Counted from the stretch's first letter, positions 33,064 to 44,060 are shown. The stretch is 64,000 nucleotides of DNA from JAWLBM01 sp041687675 (GCA_041687675.1 JAWLBM010000007.1:62001-126000); one strand, 5' to 3'. The notes: generated from the letters alone by a model not told the origin. Program-made: numbers and translations.

Positions 33064-33092
33064 GCCGCGCCGGCAAGGCATGCCGGCGCGGC
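33064..33092 (+). terminator. Perfect 12-bp GC hairpin after the binding-protein gene
   Basis: GCCGCGCCGGCA (33064-33075) pairs perfectly with 33081-33092 across the 5-base loop AGGCA. There is no T-run, so attenuation or mRNA protection is more likely than full termination. Confidence 0.65.
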
Positions 33093-33168
33093 CCGGACCA
33101 CTGGGGGCGGCGCAAACCGTCGCGCCGCCTCCCCTTTTCCGATCAACCGTCCCGAGGCGGATCCCGCC

Positions 33169-34682
<1,514 letters not shown>

Positions 34683-34686
<4 letters not shown>

Positions 34687-35684
34687 GCGTCCTGAAGGAT
34701 ATCGCCGGCCCGCTGGCCGCCATGGTCGCCGTCGCCCTCGCGGTGGCGCTGACCACCTCGAACTTCCTCACCCCCGGCAACCTCTCCAACCTCGCGCTGC
34801 AGGTGTCGATCGTCGCGATCGTGGCGATCGGCTCGACGGTGGTGATCTTCACCGGCGGCATCGACCTCTCGCCGGGCTCGGCGATCGCGCTGATGACCAT
34901 GGTCTTCGCCGTCGCGATCAAGAGCCTCGCCCTGCCGCTCGCCCTGGCCATCGTGGTGGTGCTGCTGCTGGGGCTCCTGCTCGGGGCCGTGAACGGGGTG
35001 CTCACGGCCTACCTCAGGATCCCCTCCTTCATCACCACCCTGGCGGCGCTGTCGGCCTTCCGCGGCCTTGCCTTCATGTTCAACAACGGCTCGCCGATCT
35101 TCCAGCTCTCCCCGGACCTCGAGGCGCTGTTCTACGGCCGGCTCGGCGGCGTGCCGCTGCCGCTTTTCTACGTGGTGGCGCTCTACGCGGCGGCCTTCTA
35201 CTGGCTGCGCTGGACCGCGAGCGGGCGGGCCGTCTACGCGGTCGGCGGCAATCCGAGCGCGGCGCGCCTCTCCGGCATCGACGTGCGCCGGATCCAGTTC
35301 CTCGCCTTCCTGGTCGCCGGCGTCGCGGCGGCGCTGGGGGCGGTGCTGATGGCGGCGCGGCTCAACTCCGGCTCGCCCAACTACGGCGTCGGGCTCGAGC
35401 TCTCGGCGATCGCCGCCGCGGTGATCGGCGGGGCGAGCCTTGCCGGCGGTCGCGGCAACATCCTCAACACCGCGATCGGCGCGATGACCATCGTCATCGT
35501 CCAGAACGGCCTCAACCTCAACGCCGTGCCGACCTCGTTCCAGAACGTCATCACCGGCGCGATCATCGTGCTCGCAGTCGGCATCGACATGTGGCGGGCC
35601 GAGCTCGCCCGCCTCCTCGGCGGCCTCGCCGGCCGGCCGCGGCCGGGGTCGAGCCCCCCCCGGTCCCCCCGCCAGGGGACCTGA
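34683..35684 (+). CDS. Rbs-type sugar ABC transporter permease
   Basis: The 333-residue BPD_transp_2 permease contains VVIFTGGIDLSPGSAIALMTM and YAVGGNPSAARLSGIDVRRI, the family's substrate-side and ATPase-contact signatures. A Pro/Gly/Arg-rich tail ends the protein. One permease gene with a two-domain ATPase is the usual Rbs layout (homodimeric pore). Confidence 0.92.
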
Positions 35685-35690
35685 CCCGAC

Positions 35691-36197
35691 ATGCCCGGAC
35701 CCGCGCGCCCCGTCACCTTCAGCCACGTCGGCATCACCGTCACCGACCTCGACAAGGCGGTGGAGTTCTACTCCGCCTGCTTCGGCCTCTACGTGATCAT
35801 GGGACCGACCACGATCACCCACGACGAAAGCGCCATCGGGCAGATGTGCGACGACGTCTTCGGCCAGGGCTGGGGCTCCTTCCGCATCGCCCACATGTCC
35901 ACCGGCGACGGCATCGGCATCGAGCTGTTCGAGTTCCCCAACTCGGTCCGCCGCGAGAACAATTTCGAGTACTGGAAGACCGGCATCTTCCACCTCTGCT
36001 TCCAGGACCCGGACGTGGAGGGGATGATCGAGCGCATCGTCGCCCACGGCGGCAAGCTGCGCATGAGCCAGGTGCGGCACTACTTCCCCGGCGAGAAGCC
36101 CTACCGGATGGTCTACTGCGAGGACCCGTTCGGCAACATCGTCGAGATCTACAGCCACTCCTACGAGCTGACCTACTCGGCCGGCGCCTACGTCTGA
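35691..36197 (+). CDS. VOC-family (glyoxalase/dioxygenase fold) protein
   Basis: This 168-residue single-domain VOC protein starts FSHVGITVTDLDKAVEFYSACFGL (metal-ligand His) and contains FHLCFQDPDVEGMIERI and YCEDPFGNIVEIYSHSYE (metal-ligand Glu). Possible roles are lyase, epimerase or dioxygenase; the sequence alone does not decide. It starts six bases after the permease stop, so it is co-transcribed with the transporter. Confidence 0.88.
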   Translation: MPGPARPVTFSHVGITVTDLDKAVEFYSACFGLYVIMGPTTITHDESAIGQMCDDVFGQGWGSFRIAHMSTGDGIGIELFEFPNSVRRENNFEYWKTGIFHLCFQDPDVEGMIERIVAHGGKLRMSQVRHYFPGEKPYRMVYCEDPFGNIVEIYSHSYELTYSAGAYV

Positions 36198-36216
36198 GCG
36201 CCGCAGGGAGACCGCC

Positions 36217-37227
36217 ATGCCCCGCTTCAAGGTGGTGATCACCGACTTCGACTACGGCGACAACGACATCGAGCGCGCGATCCTCGAGCCGGTCGGCGCC
36301 GAGGTGGTGGCGCTGCAGGCGAAGACCGAGGACGACCTCCTCGAGGCGGCGGCGGACTGCGACGCGATCATGAACCAGTACGCCCGGGTCGGCGCCCGCA
36401 CCATCGCGGCGATGACCCGCTGCCGGGTGATCGCCCGATACGGCGTCGGCGTCGACATCGTCGACGTCGACGCGGCCACCCGCCGGGGCATCCTCGTCAC
36501 CAACGTGCGCGACTACTGCACCGAGGAGGTGGCCGACCACGCCATCGCCCTCTGGCTGGCGCTCGCCCGGCGGGTGATCGACTACGACCGGGCGACGCAC
36601 GCCGGCATCTGGCGCTGGCAGTCGGGCCAGCCGATCCGGCGGCTCAGCGGTCGCACCATGGGCATCGTCTCCTTCGGCCGCATCGGCCAGGCGATCGCCG
36701 AGCGGGCGCGGCCCTTCGGCGTCGAGATGGTGGTGCACGACCCCTATGTCGACGAGGCGGCGATCCGCGCCGCCGGCGCCCGCCGGGTGGACAAGGCCGG
36801 GCTTCTCGCCGTCTCCGACGTGATCGTCATGCAGGTGCCGATGACGGCGGAGACGCGGCACTTCCTCGGGCCGGCCGAGTTCGCGGCGATGAAGCCCGGC
36901 GCCCTCGTCGTCAACACGGGCCGCGGCCCGACCATCGACAACCGCGCCCTCTACGAGGCGCTGGTCGCCGGCCGCGTCGCCGGGGCCGCGCTCGACGACC
37001 CGGAGGAGGAGCCGGCCAAGCGGGCCGAGTGGAGCCCCGCCGACAATCCCCTGTTCTCGCTGCCGAACGTCATCGTCACCCCGCACGCCGCCTACTACTC
37101 GGAGGAATCGATCCGCGCCGCCCGCGAGATCGCCGCCTCGGAGGTGCGCCGGGTGCTGACCGGCGAGCGGCCGAGGAACCCCGTCAACGCGGTGGCGCTG
37201 CTCGACGGCCTCGCCGCCCCCGCCTGA
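36217..37227 (+). CDS. D-isomer specific 2-hydroxyacid dehydrogenase (C-terminal-binding-protein type)
   Basis: The 336-residue protein has an NAD-binding motif GIVSFGRIGQ (Ser replaces the usual second Gly). The catalytic set is Arg in VNTGRGP, Glu in DPEEEPA and His in TPHAAYYSEES. It should reversibly oxidise a 2-hydroxyacid to a 2-oxoacid. The ATG follows AGGGAG, 19 bases after the VOC gene. With the lactonase it suggests oxidation of a sugar acid or short polyhydroxy acid. Confidence 0.9.
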   Translation: MPRFKVVITDFDYGDNDIERAILEPVGAEVVALQAKTEDDLLEAAADCDAIMNQYARVGARTIAAMTRCRVIARYGVGVDIVDVDAATRRGILVTNVRDYCTEEVADHAIALWLALARRVIDYDRATHAGIWRWQSGQPIRRLSGRTMGIVSFGRIGQAIAERARPFGVEMVVHDPYVDEAAIRAAGARRVDKAGLLAVSDVIVMQVPMTAETRHFLGPAEFAAMKPGALVVNTGRGPTIDNRALYEALVAGRVAGAALDDPEEEPAKRAEWSPADNPLFSLPNVIVTPHAAYYSEESIRAAREIAASEVRRVLTGERPRNPVNAVALLDGLAAPA

Positions 37228-37250
37228 TCCAACAGACCGGACGAGACCCC

Positions 37251-37922
37251 ATGCTGAAGACCTTCGCCGACTTCGACCGCCGCCCCGACCTCCTCGCCCG
37301 CTTCGACGGCTTCCTCGACGTCTGGTCGATGTCCTGCGTGTTCGCCGACGTGATGTACCGCACCGGCGTCATGGACAGCGGCATCAAGCCCGCCTTCAAG
37401 GCCAAGGTCGTCGGCCAGGCGCTCACGGTGCAGCTCTCCAAGGGCGACCTCGTCGACCCCCTGAAGGCGCTGGAGATGGGCCGGCCGGGCGACGTCATCG
37501 TCGTCGACGCCGGCGGCGACACCGAGACCTCGGTCTGCGGCGGGCTGATGGGGGGCCTTGCGAAGAACCGCGGCATCCGCGCCATGATCGTCGACGGCGC
37601 CGGCCGCGACACCGACGAGCTCGAAGCGATCGGCTGGCCGATCTGGACGCGGGCGATCACCGCCCGCGGCACCCACACGATGTTCTCCGGCCGCAAGGAG
37701 GAGCTGTCGATCAACGTGCCGGTCGCCGTCGGCGGCCTCGTCGTGCGCCCGGGCGACTTCATCGTCGCCGACACGATCGGCGTCGCCGTAGTGCCGCTGG
37801 AGAAGGCCGAGGCGGTGCTGGACGCGGCCCGCGAGCAGGCCGACCGCGAGCAGACCACCCGCGAGTGGGTGGCCAGGGGCAAGACGGTGGAGGACCTCCT
37901 CGCCGAGTTCGGCCGGATCTGA
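37251..37922 (+). CDS. RraA-like (4-hydroxy-4-methyl-2-oxoglutarate aldolase family) protein
   Basis: The 223-residue protein of the RraA/HMG-aldolase fold has ALEMGRPGDVIVVDAGGD, FCG-like GGLMGGLAKNRGIRAMIVDGAGRD, and VRPGDFIVADTIGVAVVP. The loop GxxxGxxAxxxGxxGxxxDG, followed by R and D, is the family's metal and oxaloacetate-type binding site. Many members cleave 2-oxo-4-hydroxy acids to pyruvate, which would complete the locus. It is the last gene of the plus-strand operon. Confidence 0.88.
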   Translation: MLKTFADFDRRPDLLARFDGFLDVWSMSCVFADVMYRTGVMDSGIKPAFKAKVVGQALTVQLSKGDLVDPLKALEMGRPGDVIVVDAGGDTETSVCGGLMGGLAKNRGIRAMIVDGAGRDTDELEAIGWPIWTRAITARGTHTMFSGRKEELSINVPVAVGGLVVRPGDFIVADTIGVAVVPLEKAEAVLDAAREQADREQTTREWVARGKTVEDLLAEFGRI

Positions 37923-37979
37923 CGCCGGCCGGCGGGTCCGCGGCGACGAGACCCGGCCGCCAGGAGGCTCCGCCGCCCC

Positions 37980-38711
37980 CTAGCCGCCCGCCCGCCGGCC
38001 GCGCCCGGCGGAGCCCTCGCTCGCGCCGTCGCCCTCCCGCTTCTGCGCGTCGATGAAGGCCACCAGCGTCGTCCCGGCGTTCAGGATGTGCTGGCGGGTG
38101 AGTTCGGCCGCCGCGGCCGCGTCGCGCCGGGCGCAGGCGTCCATGATGGCCTGGTGATCGGCCCGGGCGCGCTCCATGCCCGAGGTGAGCTTCAGCTGGC
38201 TGCGGACGTAGCGTTCCACCCGGTCCATGGCGTTCCGCACTACCGAGAGGTGGTAGGGCATCCCGGAGTGGCTGTAGAGCGACCAGTGGAAGTCGCGGTT
38301 GAGCTCGCCCCAGCGGGCCGCGTCGGTGCCGGCGGCGAAGGCGTCGCAGGCACGCTGCGCGCGCGCAAGGTCCGCGGCCGACATCCTCGGCACCGCCCGC
38401 TCCACCACCACCGGCTCCAGCACCGCCCGGAACTCGAAGATCTCCGAGATCTCGTCCGGCGACATCGAGGCGACCACCACGCCCTTGTAGCGGGCGGAGG
38501 CCGCGAGCCCGTGCGCCTCCAGCCGGCCCAGCGCCTCGCGGACGGGAATCCGGCTGACGTTGAACATCCGCGCGATGCTGTCCTGCCGCAGCACCTGCCC
38601 CTCGGCGAGGCGCCCGCTGACGATGGCGTCCCTGAGGGCGCCGTAGATCAGGTCGGACGAGGAGGCCGTCCGGCTCAGATCAACCGCTTCGAAAGCCAGT
38701 TCGCCTGCCAT
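37980..38711 (-). CDS. GntR-family (FCD) regulator, divergent from the hydroxyproline-type locus
   Basis: The 243-residue protein has a helix-turn-helix in SIARMFNVSRIPVREALGRLEAHGL and an FCD domain with NRDFHWSLYSHSG. I took the ATG at 38711; longer in-frame starts would run through the promoter and the palindrome at 38784. It is transcribed away from the amino-acid transporter operon, which it probably controls. The C-terminus is Gly/Arg-rich. Confidence 0.87.
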   Translation of the reverse strand: MAGELAFEAVDLSRTASSSDLIYGALRDAIVSGRLAEGQVLRQDSIARMFNVSRIPVREALGRLEAHGLAASARYKGVVVASMSPDEISEIFEFRAVLEPVVVERAVPRMSAADLARAQRACDAFAAGTDAARWGELNRDFHWSLYSHSGMPYHLSVVRNAMDRVERYVRSQLKLTSGMERARADHQAIMDACARRDAAAAAELTRQHILNAGTTLVAFIDAQKREGDGASEGSAGRGRRAGG

Positions 38712-38783
38712 CCGATCTGCCTGCTGCTCGCTGTGGACGGCGCCCCTCGGAGACGTCGCGAACTCGAAATCCGGATATTGTAT

Positions 38784-38795
38784 ATTGGATCCAAT
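38784..38795. promoter_or_regulatory. Perfect 12-bp palindrome, candidate GntR operator
   Basis: ATTGGATCCAAT is fully symmetric and sits in an AT-rich stretch (GATATTGTATATTGG..) between the divergent GntR and binding-protein genes. It lies 68 bases upstream of the transporter start. It resembles VanR-type FCD operators. Confidence 0.62.
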
Positions 38796-38863
38796 CATGC
38801 AAGCTTGGCAAGCGGGGGGCACGCAGGAACGGGGCGGCCTCCCGAACAGGGAGGATTCCAGCC

Positions 38864-39682
38864 ATGAGACTGAAGTTGACACTTGCGGCGGCCGCCTTCG
38901 GCCTGGTCCTGTCCGGACCGGCGGCCATGGCCGACAAGCTCGACGACATCATCGCCTCCGGCGTGCTGCGCTGCGCCGTGGTGCTCGATTTCCCGCCGAT
39001 GGGCTTCCGCAACGAGAACAACGAGCCGGTCGGCTTCGACGTCGACACCTGCAACGACCTCGCCGCCGCGCTCGGCGTCACCCCCGAATATGTCGAGACG
39101 CCCTTCCCCGACCGCATCCCCGCGCTGGTCTCCGGCCGGGCCGACGTCGGCGTCGCCTCCACCTCCGACACGCTGGAGCGGGCCAAGACGATCGGCTTCT
39201 CGATCCCCTACTTCGCCTTCGAGATGGTGGTGCTCACCAAGGAGGGCGTCGGGATCGACAGCTACGAGAGCCTCAAGGGCCACAAGGTCGGCTCCGTCTC
39301 CGGCACCTTCGAGGCGATCCGCCTCGAGGACGACGTCAAGGCCTGGGCCGACCCGGACGGCTCCTTCACGCCCTACCAGACCCAGGCGGACGTGTTCCTG
39401 GCGCTCTCGCAGGGGCAGATCGACGCCACGGTGGTGACTTCGACCGTCGCCAGCGAGACGGCCAACTCCGGCAAGTTCGAAGGCTTCATGATGGGCGGCA
39501 AGGCCCCCTACGACATCGACTACGTGGGCCTCATCGCGCTCAGGCAGGAGTTCGGCCTCCTGAACTACCTCGACCTGTTCGTGCACCAGCAGGTCCGCAC
39601 CGGCCGCTACGCCGATCTCTACGGGAAGTGGGTCGGCGCCGGCGATCCGCCGGACCTGACCGTCCCCGGCGTCTATCGCTGA
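38864..39682 (+). CDS. Polar amino acid ABC transporter substrate-binding protein
   Basis: The 272-residue SBP_bac_3 protein has a signal peptide ending GPAAMA, then GVLRCAVVLDFPPMGFRNENNEPVG in shortened family form and VGSVSGTFEAIRLEDD. The ATG at 38864 follows GGGAGG. The downstream enzyme set makes a hydroxyproline or proline-like ligand likely. A GC hairpin follows the stop. Confidence 0.9.
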   Translation: MRLKLTLAAAAFGLVLSGPAAMADKLDDIIASGVLRCAVVLDFPPMGFRNENNEPVGFDVDTCNDLAAALGVTPEYVETPFPDRIPALVSGRADVGVASTSDTLERAKTIGFSIPYFAFEMVVLTKEGVGIDSYESLKGHKVGSVSGTFEAIRLEDDVKAWADPDGSFTPYQTQADVFLALSQGQIDATVVTSTVASETANSGKFEGFMMGGKAPYDIDYVGLIALRQEFGLLNYLDLFVHQQVRTGRYADLYGKWVGAGDPPDLTVPGVYR

Positions 39683-39694
39683 TCCATCCCCGGT

Positions 39695-39720
39695 CCGGGG
39701 GCGCGCCGCAGCGCCCCCGG
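39695..39720 (+). terminator. Perfect 10-bp GC hairpin after the binding-protein gene
   Basis: CCGGGGGCGC (39695-39704) pairs with GCGCCCCCGG (39711-39720) across a 6-base loop, with no T-run. It lies 13 bases after the stop codon and 44 bases before the permease ATG. Confidence 0.65.
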
Positions 39721-39763
39721 CCCCTCGCGACAGCTTCCCACGGGCGGCCAGCCGAGAGACGGC

Positions 39764-40429
39764 ATGCTCAACTACACCTTCCATTGGCGCCCGGCGTTCC
39801 GCGCCTTGCCGGAGATGCTGCAGGGCGCGCTCGTCACGCTCGAGATCGCCGTGCTCTCCATGGTGCTCGGCATCTCGATCGCGGTCCTGCTCGCGGTGAT
39901 GAGCCGGTCGGCGAGCCGCTGGCTGCGCGGCATCGCCGCCACCTGGGTGGAGGTCGCCCGCAACACGCCGGCGCTGTTCCAGATCTACATCGCCTACTTT
40001 GGGCTTGGCCAGCTCGGCATCCACCTCGACAGCTGGGTGGCGCTGCTCGCCGGCATCACCTTCAACAACGCGGGCTACCTCGCCGAGACCTTCCGCGGCG
40101 GCCTTCGCGCCGTGCCGGAGACACAGGTCCGCGCCGCCCGATCGCTCGGCTTCGGACCGGTCGCCGCCTTCCGGCTGATCGTCCTGCCGCAGCTCTTCCG
40201 CATCGTCTTCCACCCGATGACCAACCAGATGGTCTGGGCGATCCTGATGACCTCGCTCGGCGTGATCGTCGGCGTCAACTCGGACCTCACCGGCGTGACG
40301 CAGGAGCTCAACGTGCGGACCTTCCGCACCTTCGAGTATTTCGCGATCGCCGCAGTGCTCTACTACCTGATCGCCAAGGTGGTCACCATCGGCGCCCGGC
40401 TGCTCGCCTGGCGCCTGTTCCGCTACTGA
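39764..40429 (+). CDS. Polar amino acid ABC transporter permease (HisM/GlnP type), subunit 1
   Basis: The 221-residue inner-membrane permease has the family contact loop YLAETFRGGLRAVPETQVRAARSLG (EAA-type motif) and early VARNTPALFQIYIAYFG. It forms a heterodimer with the next gene. The start is supported by GAGAGACGG upstream. Confidence 0.92.
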   Translation: MLNYTFHWRPAFRALPEMLQGALVTLEIAVLSMVLGISIAVLLAVMSRSASRWLRGIAATWVEVARNTPALFQIYIAYFGLGQLGIHLDSWVALLAGITFNNAGYLAETFRGGLRAVPETQVRAARSLGFGPVAAFRLIVLPQLFRIVFHPMTNQMVWAILMTSLGVIVGVNSDLTGVTQELNVRTFRTFEYFAIAAVLYYLIAKVVTIGARLLAWRLFRY

Positions 40430-40440
40430 GGGGCGAGGCG

Positions 40441-41097
40441 ATGTTCGACACCGGCGTCTCCCTCAACGACCTCCGCTTCATGGCCTATGGCGCCGGCTGG
40501 ACGCTGCTGATCACCGCCGTCTCGGTCGCCGGCGGGACCCTGCTCGGCGCGCTGTTCGGCACGGCCCGGGCCGGCACCCCGCTGTGGGTCAGCCTGCCGA
40601 TCGGCTTCGTCCTCGACATCTTCCGCTCGGTGCCGCTGCTGATCCAGCTGGTGCTGTTCAACTCCTTCATCCCGATCCTCGGCCTCAGGGCCACCCCGTT
40701 CCTGGTGAGCTGCCTGGTGCTCGCCCTCTACACCGCGGCGCTCTGCTCGGAGATCGTGCGCGGCGGCATCGAGGCGGTGCCGCAGACGACCCGCCGGGCC
40801 GCCCGCTCGCTCGGCATGACCTGGGGGCAGGACATGACCTTCATCGTCTTTCCGCTGGCGCTCAGGGTGATGTTCCCAAGCTGGATCGGCCTCACGCTGG
40901 GCGTCATGAAGGACACCTCCCTGGTCGCCTGGATCGGCGTCATCGAGCTGCTCAAGTCCTCCCAGATCCTGGTCACCCGGATGCCCAACGAGCCGCTGTT
41001 CATCCTCGGCATCGCGGGACTGATCTACTTCCTGATCAGCTTCCCGGTCTCCCGGCTCGGGGCCCGGCTCGAACGGAAGTGGCGCGAAAATGATTGA
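40441..41097 (+). CDS. Polar amino acid ABC transporter permease, subunit 2
   Basis: The 218-residue permease has ALCSEIVRGGIEAVPQTTRRAARSLGM as the ATPase-contact motif and FRSVPLLIQLVLFNSFIP earlier. It starts 11 bases after subunit 1. Its 3' end overlaps the ATPase start by eight bases. Confidence 0.92.
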   Translation: MFDTGVSLNDLRFMAYGAGWTLLITAVSVAGGTLLGALFGTARAGTPLWVSLPIGFVLDIFRSVPLLIQLVLFNSFIPILGLRATPFLVSCLVLALYTAALCSEIVRGGIEAVPQTTRRAARSLGMTWGQDMTFIVFPLALRVMFPSWIGLTLGVMKDTSLVAWIGVIELLKSSQILVTRMPNEPLFILGIAGLIYFLISFPVSRLGARLERKWREND

Positions 41098-41812
41098 GAT
41101 CGAGAACGTCCGGAAGAGCTTCGGAACGCTGGAGGTGCTGAAGGGCGTCAGCATGACGGTCGACCGCGGCGAGGTCGTCTCGGTGATCGGCGGCTCCGGG
41201 TCCGGCAAGTCCACGCTGCTGATGTGCATCAACGGCCTGGAGCCGATCGATTCCGGCCGCGTCCTCGTCGACGGGATCGAGGTCCACGCCAAGGGCACCG
41301 ACCTCAACAAGCTGCGCCGGCGCATCGGCATCGTCTTCCAGCAGTGGAACGCCTTCCCGCACCTCACCGTGCTCGAGAACACCACGCTGGCGCTCCGGAA
41401 GGTGCTCGGCAAGTCGAAGGCGGAGGCGAACGAGATCGCCGTCCGCCAGCTCGAGCACGTGGGCCTGAAGGAGAAGCTCGACGTCTACCCGGGCAAGCTC
41501 TCGGGCGGGCAGCAGCAGCGCATGGCGATCGCCCGGGCGCTGGCGATGAGCCCGGACTACATGCTGTTCGACGAGGTCACCTCGGCGCTGGACCCGCAGC
41601 TCGTCGGCGAGGTGCTGGACACCATGCGGCTCCTGGCCAAGGAGGGCATGACGATGATCGTGGTCACCCACGAGATGGGCTTCGCCCGCGAGGTCTCCAA
41701 CCGGGTCGCCTTCTTCAAGGACGGGCTGATCCACGAGATCGGCACCCCGCAGCAGATCTTCGAGCGGCCGGAGCGGCCGGGAACGGCCGCCTTCCTCGGC
41801 TCGGTGCTGTAG
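41090..41812 (+). CDS. Polar amino acid ABC transporter ATPase (GlnQ/HisP type)
   Basis: The 240-residue ATPase has Walker A GGSGSGKST, the Q-loop FQQWNAFPHLTV, signature LSGGQQQRMAIARAL, a Walker B ending FDEVTSALD, and switch His in VTHEMGFA. The Glu-Val in FDEV replaces the usual FDEP, as often seen in this family. It completes the transporter. Confidence 0.93.
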   Translation: MIEIENVRKSFGTLEVLKGVSMTVDRGEVVSVIGGSGSGKSTLLMCINGLEPIDSGRVLVDGIEVHAKGTDLNKLRRRIGIVFQQWNAFPHLTVLENTTLALRKVLGKSKAEANEIAVRQLEHVGLKEKLDVYPGKLSGGQQQRMAIARALAMSPDYMLFDEVTSALDPQLVGEVLDTMRLLAKEGMTMIVVTHEMGFAREVSNRVAFFKDGLIHEIGTPQQIFERPERPGTAAFLGSVL

Positions 41813-41895
41813 CGGGGCGGCGAGGGCGGCGGAACAAGGACAGGGGGCGCCCCGGGCGGACTTCCGCACCTGCGGCCCGACGAAGAGGTCACGAG

Positions 41896-43005
41896 ATGAA
41901 GATCGCAGCGATACGCGTGTACCAGGTCGACCTGCCGCTGAAGGAGGGTCGCTACAGCTGGTCCAACGGCAACTTCGTGGAGGTGTTCGACTCCACCGTC
42001 GTCGAGGTCGAGACCGACGCCGGGCTGAAGGGCTACGGAGAGTGCTGCCCGCTCGGCTCGGCCTACCTTCCGGCCTATGCGCTCGGCGTGCGCTCGGGGC
42101 TGGAGGAGATCGCGCCCAAGGTGATCGGGCTCGACCCGCGCGACCTCGGCAGCCTCAACCGCCACATGGACGCGGTGCTGCGCGGGCACCCTTATGTCAA
42201 GTCCGCCATCGACGTCGCCTGCTGGGACATCCTCGGCAAGGCGACGGGGCTACCGGTCTACACCCTGCTCGGCGGCGCGGCGCAGGAGGACGTGAGGCTC
42301 TACCGGGCCATCTCGCAGGAGTCCGCCGAGGAGATGGCGAAGAAGATCGCCGGCTACCGCGGCGAGGGCTACACCAAGTTCCAGCTCAAGGTCGGCGGCA
42401 ATGCCGACGACGACATCGCCCGCATCCGCTCGGCGGCCGAGCTGATGTGGCCGGGCGACGTGCTCGTCGCCGACGCCAACACCGGCTGGACGATGCACGA
42501 GGCCGCCCGGGTGGCGCTGGCCGTCCGCGACCTCGACGTCTACATTGAGCAGCCCTGCCCGACCTACGAGGAGTGCCTCGTCACCCGCCGGCGCACGTCC
42601 CTGCCCTTCGTCCTCGACGAGGTCATCGGCGGGGTCGACAGCCTGCTCCGCGGCATCGCCGACGGGGCGATGGACGTCATCAATCTCAAGATCTCCAAGG
42701 TGGGCGGGCTCACCAAGGCCCGGCTGATGCGCGACATCTGCGTCGCCGCCGGCATCCCGATGACCATCGAGGACACCTGGGGCGGCGACATCGTCACCGC
42801 CTCGATCGCCCACCTCGCCCTGTCGACGCCGGAGGAGTTCGCCTTCTCCGCGACCGACTTCAACTCCTACGGCACCGTCGACTTCGCCCGCGGCGCGCCG
42901 AAGCGGGTCGACGGGCGGATGCGCCCGGCCGCGGCGCCAGGCCTCGGCATCGAGCCGATGATGGAGGTGCTCGGCAACCCGGTGATGGTGATCGGGCAGG
43001 AATAG
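41896..43005 (+). CDS. Enolase-superfamily (MLE subgroup) enzyme, probable cis-3-hydroxy-L-proline dehydratase
   Basis: The 369-residue mandelate racemase/muconate lactonising enzyme relative has metal ligands D193 (VADANTGW), E218 (IEQPC) and D241 (VLDEVI). The acid/base Lys are K165 (QLKVGG, with Gln where the usual KxK first Lys sits) and K265 (INLKISK). Context with two proline-racemase-family genes, a DapA-like lyase and an amino-acid transporter matches the cis-3-hydroxyproline dehydratase or hydroxyproline-betaine epimerase group. The exact substrate is inferred from context only. Confidence 0.72.
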   Translation: MKIAAIRVYQVDLPLKEGRYSWSNGNFVEVFDSTVVEVETDAGLKGYGECCPLGSAYLPAYALGVRSGLEEIAPKVIGLDPRDLGSLNRHMDAVLRGHPYVKSAIDVACWDILGKATGLPVYTLLGGAAQEDVRLYRAISQESAEEMAKKIAGYRGEGYTKFQLKVGGNADDDIARIRSAAELMWPGDVLVADANTGWTMHEAARVALAVRDLDVYIEQPCPTYEECLVTRRRTSLPFVLDEVIGGVDSLLRGIADGAMDVINLKISKVGGLTKARLMRDICVAAGIPMTIEDTWGGDIVTASIAHLALSTPEEFAFSATDFNSYGTVDFARGAPKRVDGRMRPAAAPGLGIEPMMEVLGNPVMVIGQE

Positions 43006-43019
43006 GAAGGCTGGACGCA

Positions 43020-44060
43020 ATGCGGTCGACCAAGGTCGTCCACGTCGTCAGCTGCCACGCCGAGGGCGAGGTGGGCGACGTCATCGTCGGCGGGGTCGGG
43101 ATCCCGCCCGGCGACACCCTCTGGGAGCAGTCGCGCTGGATCCACCGCGACGGCGCCCTGCGCGACTTCGTCCTCAACGAGCCCCGCGGCGGCGTCTTCC
43201 GCCACGTGAACCTGCTGGTGCCGCCGAAGGACCCGCGGGCGGCGACCGGCTGGATCATCATGGAGCCGATGCACACGCCGCCGATGTCCGGCTCCAACTC
43301 GATCTGCGTCGCGACGGTGCTGCTCGAGACCGGCATCGTGCCGATGGTCGAGCCGGAGACCCGCTTTGCCATCGAGGCGCCCGGCGGCCTCGTCGAGGTG
43401 ACGGCCGAGTGCCGGGACGGCAGGGCGCGCTCGATCCGCGTCACCAACCTCCCCTCCTTCGCGACCCGGCTCGACGCCACCCTCGAGGTGGAGGGCGTCG
43501 GCACGCTCCGCGCGGACGTCGCCTACGGCGGCGACAGCTTCGTCGTGGTCGACGCCGCGGCGCTCGGCTTCGCGCTCCGCCCGGACGAGGCCTTCGACAT
43601 CTCGCGGATGGGGATGCGGATCACCCGCGCCGCCAACGAGCAGCTCGGCTTTTCCCACCCGGCGAACCCGGACTGGAGCCACATCTCCTTCTGCCAGTTC
43701 ACCAGCCCGGTGGAGCGGGTCGACGGCGTCCTCACCGGCCGCAACACGGTGGCGATCGAGCCCGGCAAGCTCGACCGCTCGCCGACCGGCACCGGCTGCT
43801 CGGCGCGGATGGCGATCCTGCACGCGCGCGGCGAACTCAAGGTCGGCGAGCGCTTCCGCGGCGTCTCCATCATCGACTCCGTCTTCGACTGCCGGATCGA
43901 GCGCGAGACCGAGGTCGGGGGCAGGCCGGCGATCGTGCCGAGCATCTCCGGCCGCGCCTGGGTCACCGGCACCCACCAGCACATGCTCGACCCGGACGAC
44001 CCCTGGCCGCGCGGCTACCGGCTCTCCGACACCTGGCCGATGCGGGCCGATCCGGCCTGA
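43020..44060 (+). CDS. Proline racemase family protein with Ser/Thr catalytic pair
   Basis: The 346-residue protein has the racemase fold, but both catalytic Cys positions are changed: S90 in PPMSGSNS (usually MCGH) and T256 in SPTGTG (usually SPCGTG). Cys/Thr pairs occur in trans-3-hydroxyproline dehydratases, and Ser-first variants are known as hydroxyproline epimerases or dehydratases. The Ser/Thr pair argues against a two-base proline racemase. The ATG is 14 bases after the dehydratase stop, so the genes act together. Confidence 0.8.
   Translation: MRSTKVVHVVSCHAEGEVGDVIVGGVGIPPGDTLWEQSRWIHRDGALRDFVLNEPRGGVFRHVNLLVPPKDPRAATGWIIMEPMHTPPMSGSNSICVATVLLETGIVPMVEPETRFAIEAPGGLVEVTAECRDGRARSIRVTNLPSFATRLDATLEVEGVGTLRADVAYGGDSFVVVDAAALGFALRPDEAFDISRMGMRITRAANEQLGFSHPANPDWSHISFCQFTSPVERVDGVLTGRNTVAIEPGKLDRSPTGTGCSARMAILHARGELKVGERFRGVSIIDSVFDCRIERETEVGGRPAIVPSISGRAWVTGTHQHMLDPDDPWPRGYRLSDTWPMRADPA

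Noticed and set aside
43020..44060. Calling this protein a proline racemase
   Set aside because: Both catalytic Cys are replaced (S90, T256), so a two-Cys racemase mechanism is not possible. The family name is kept without the activity.
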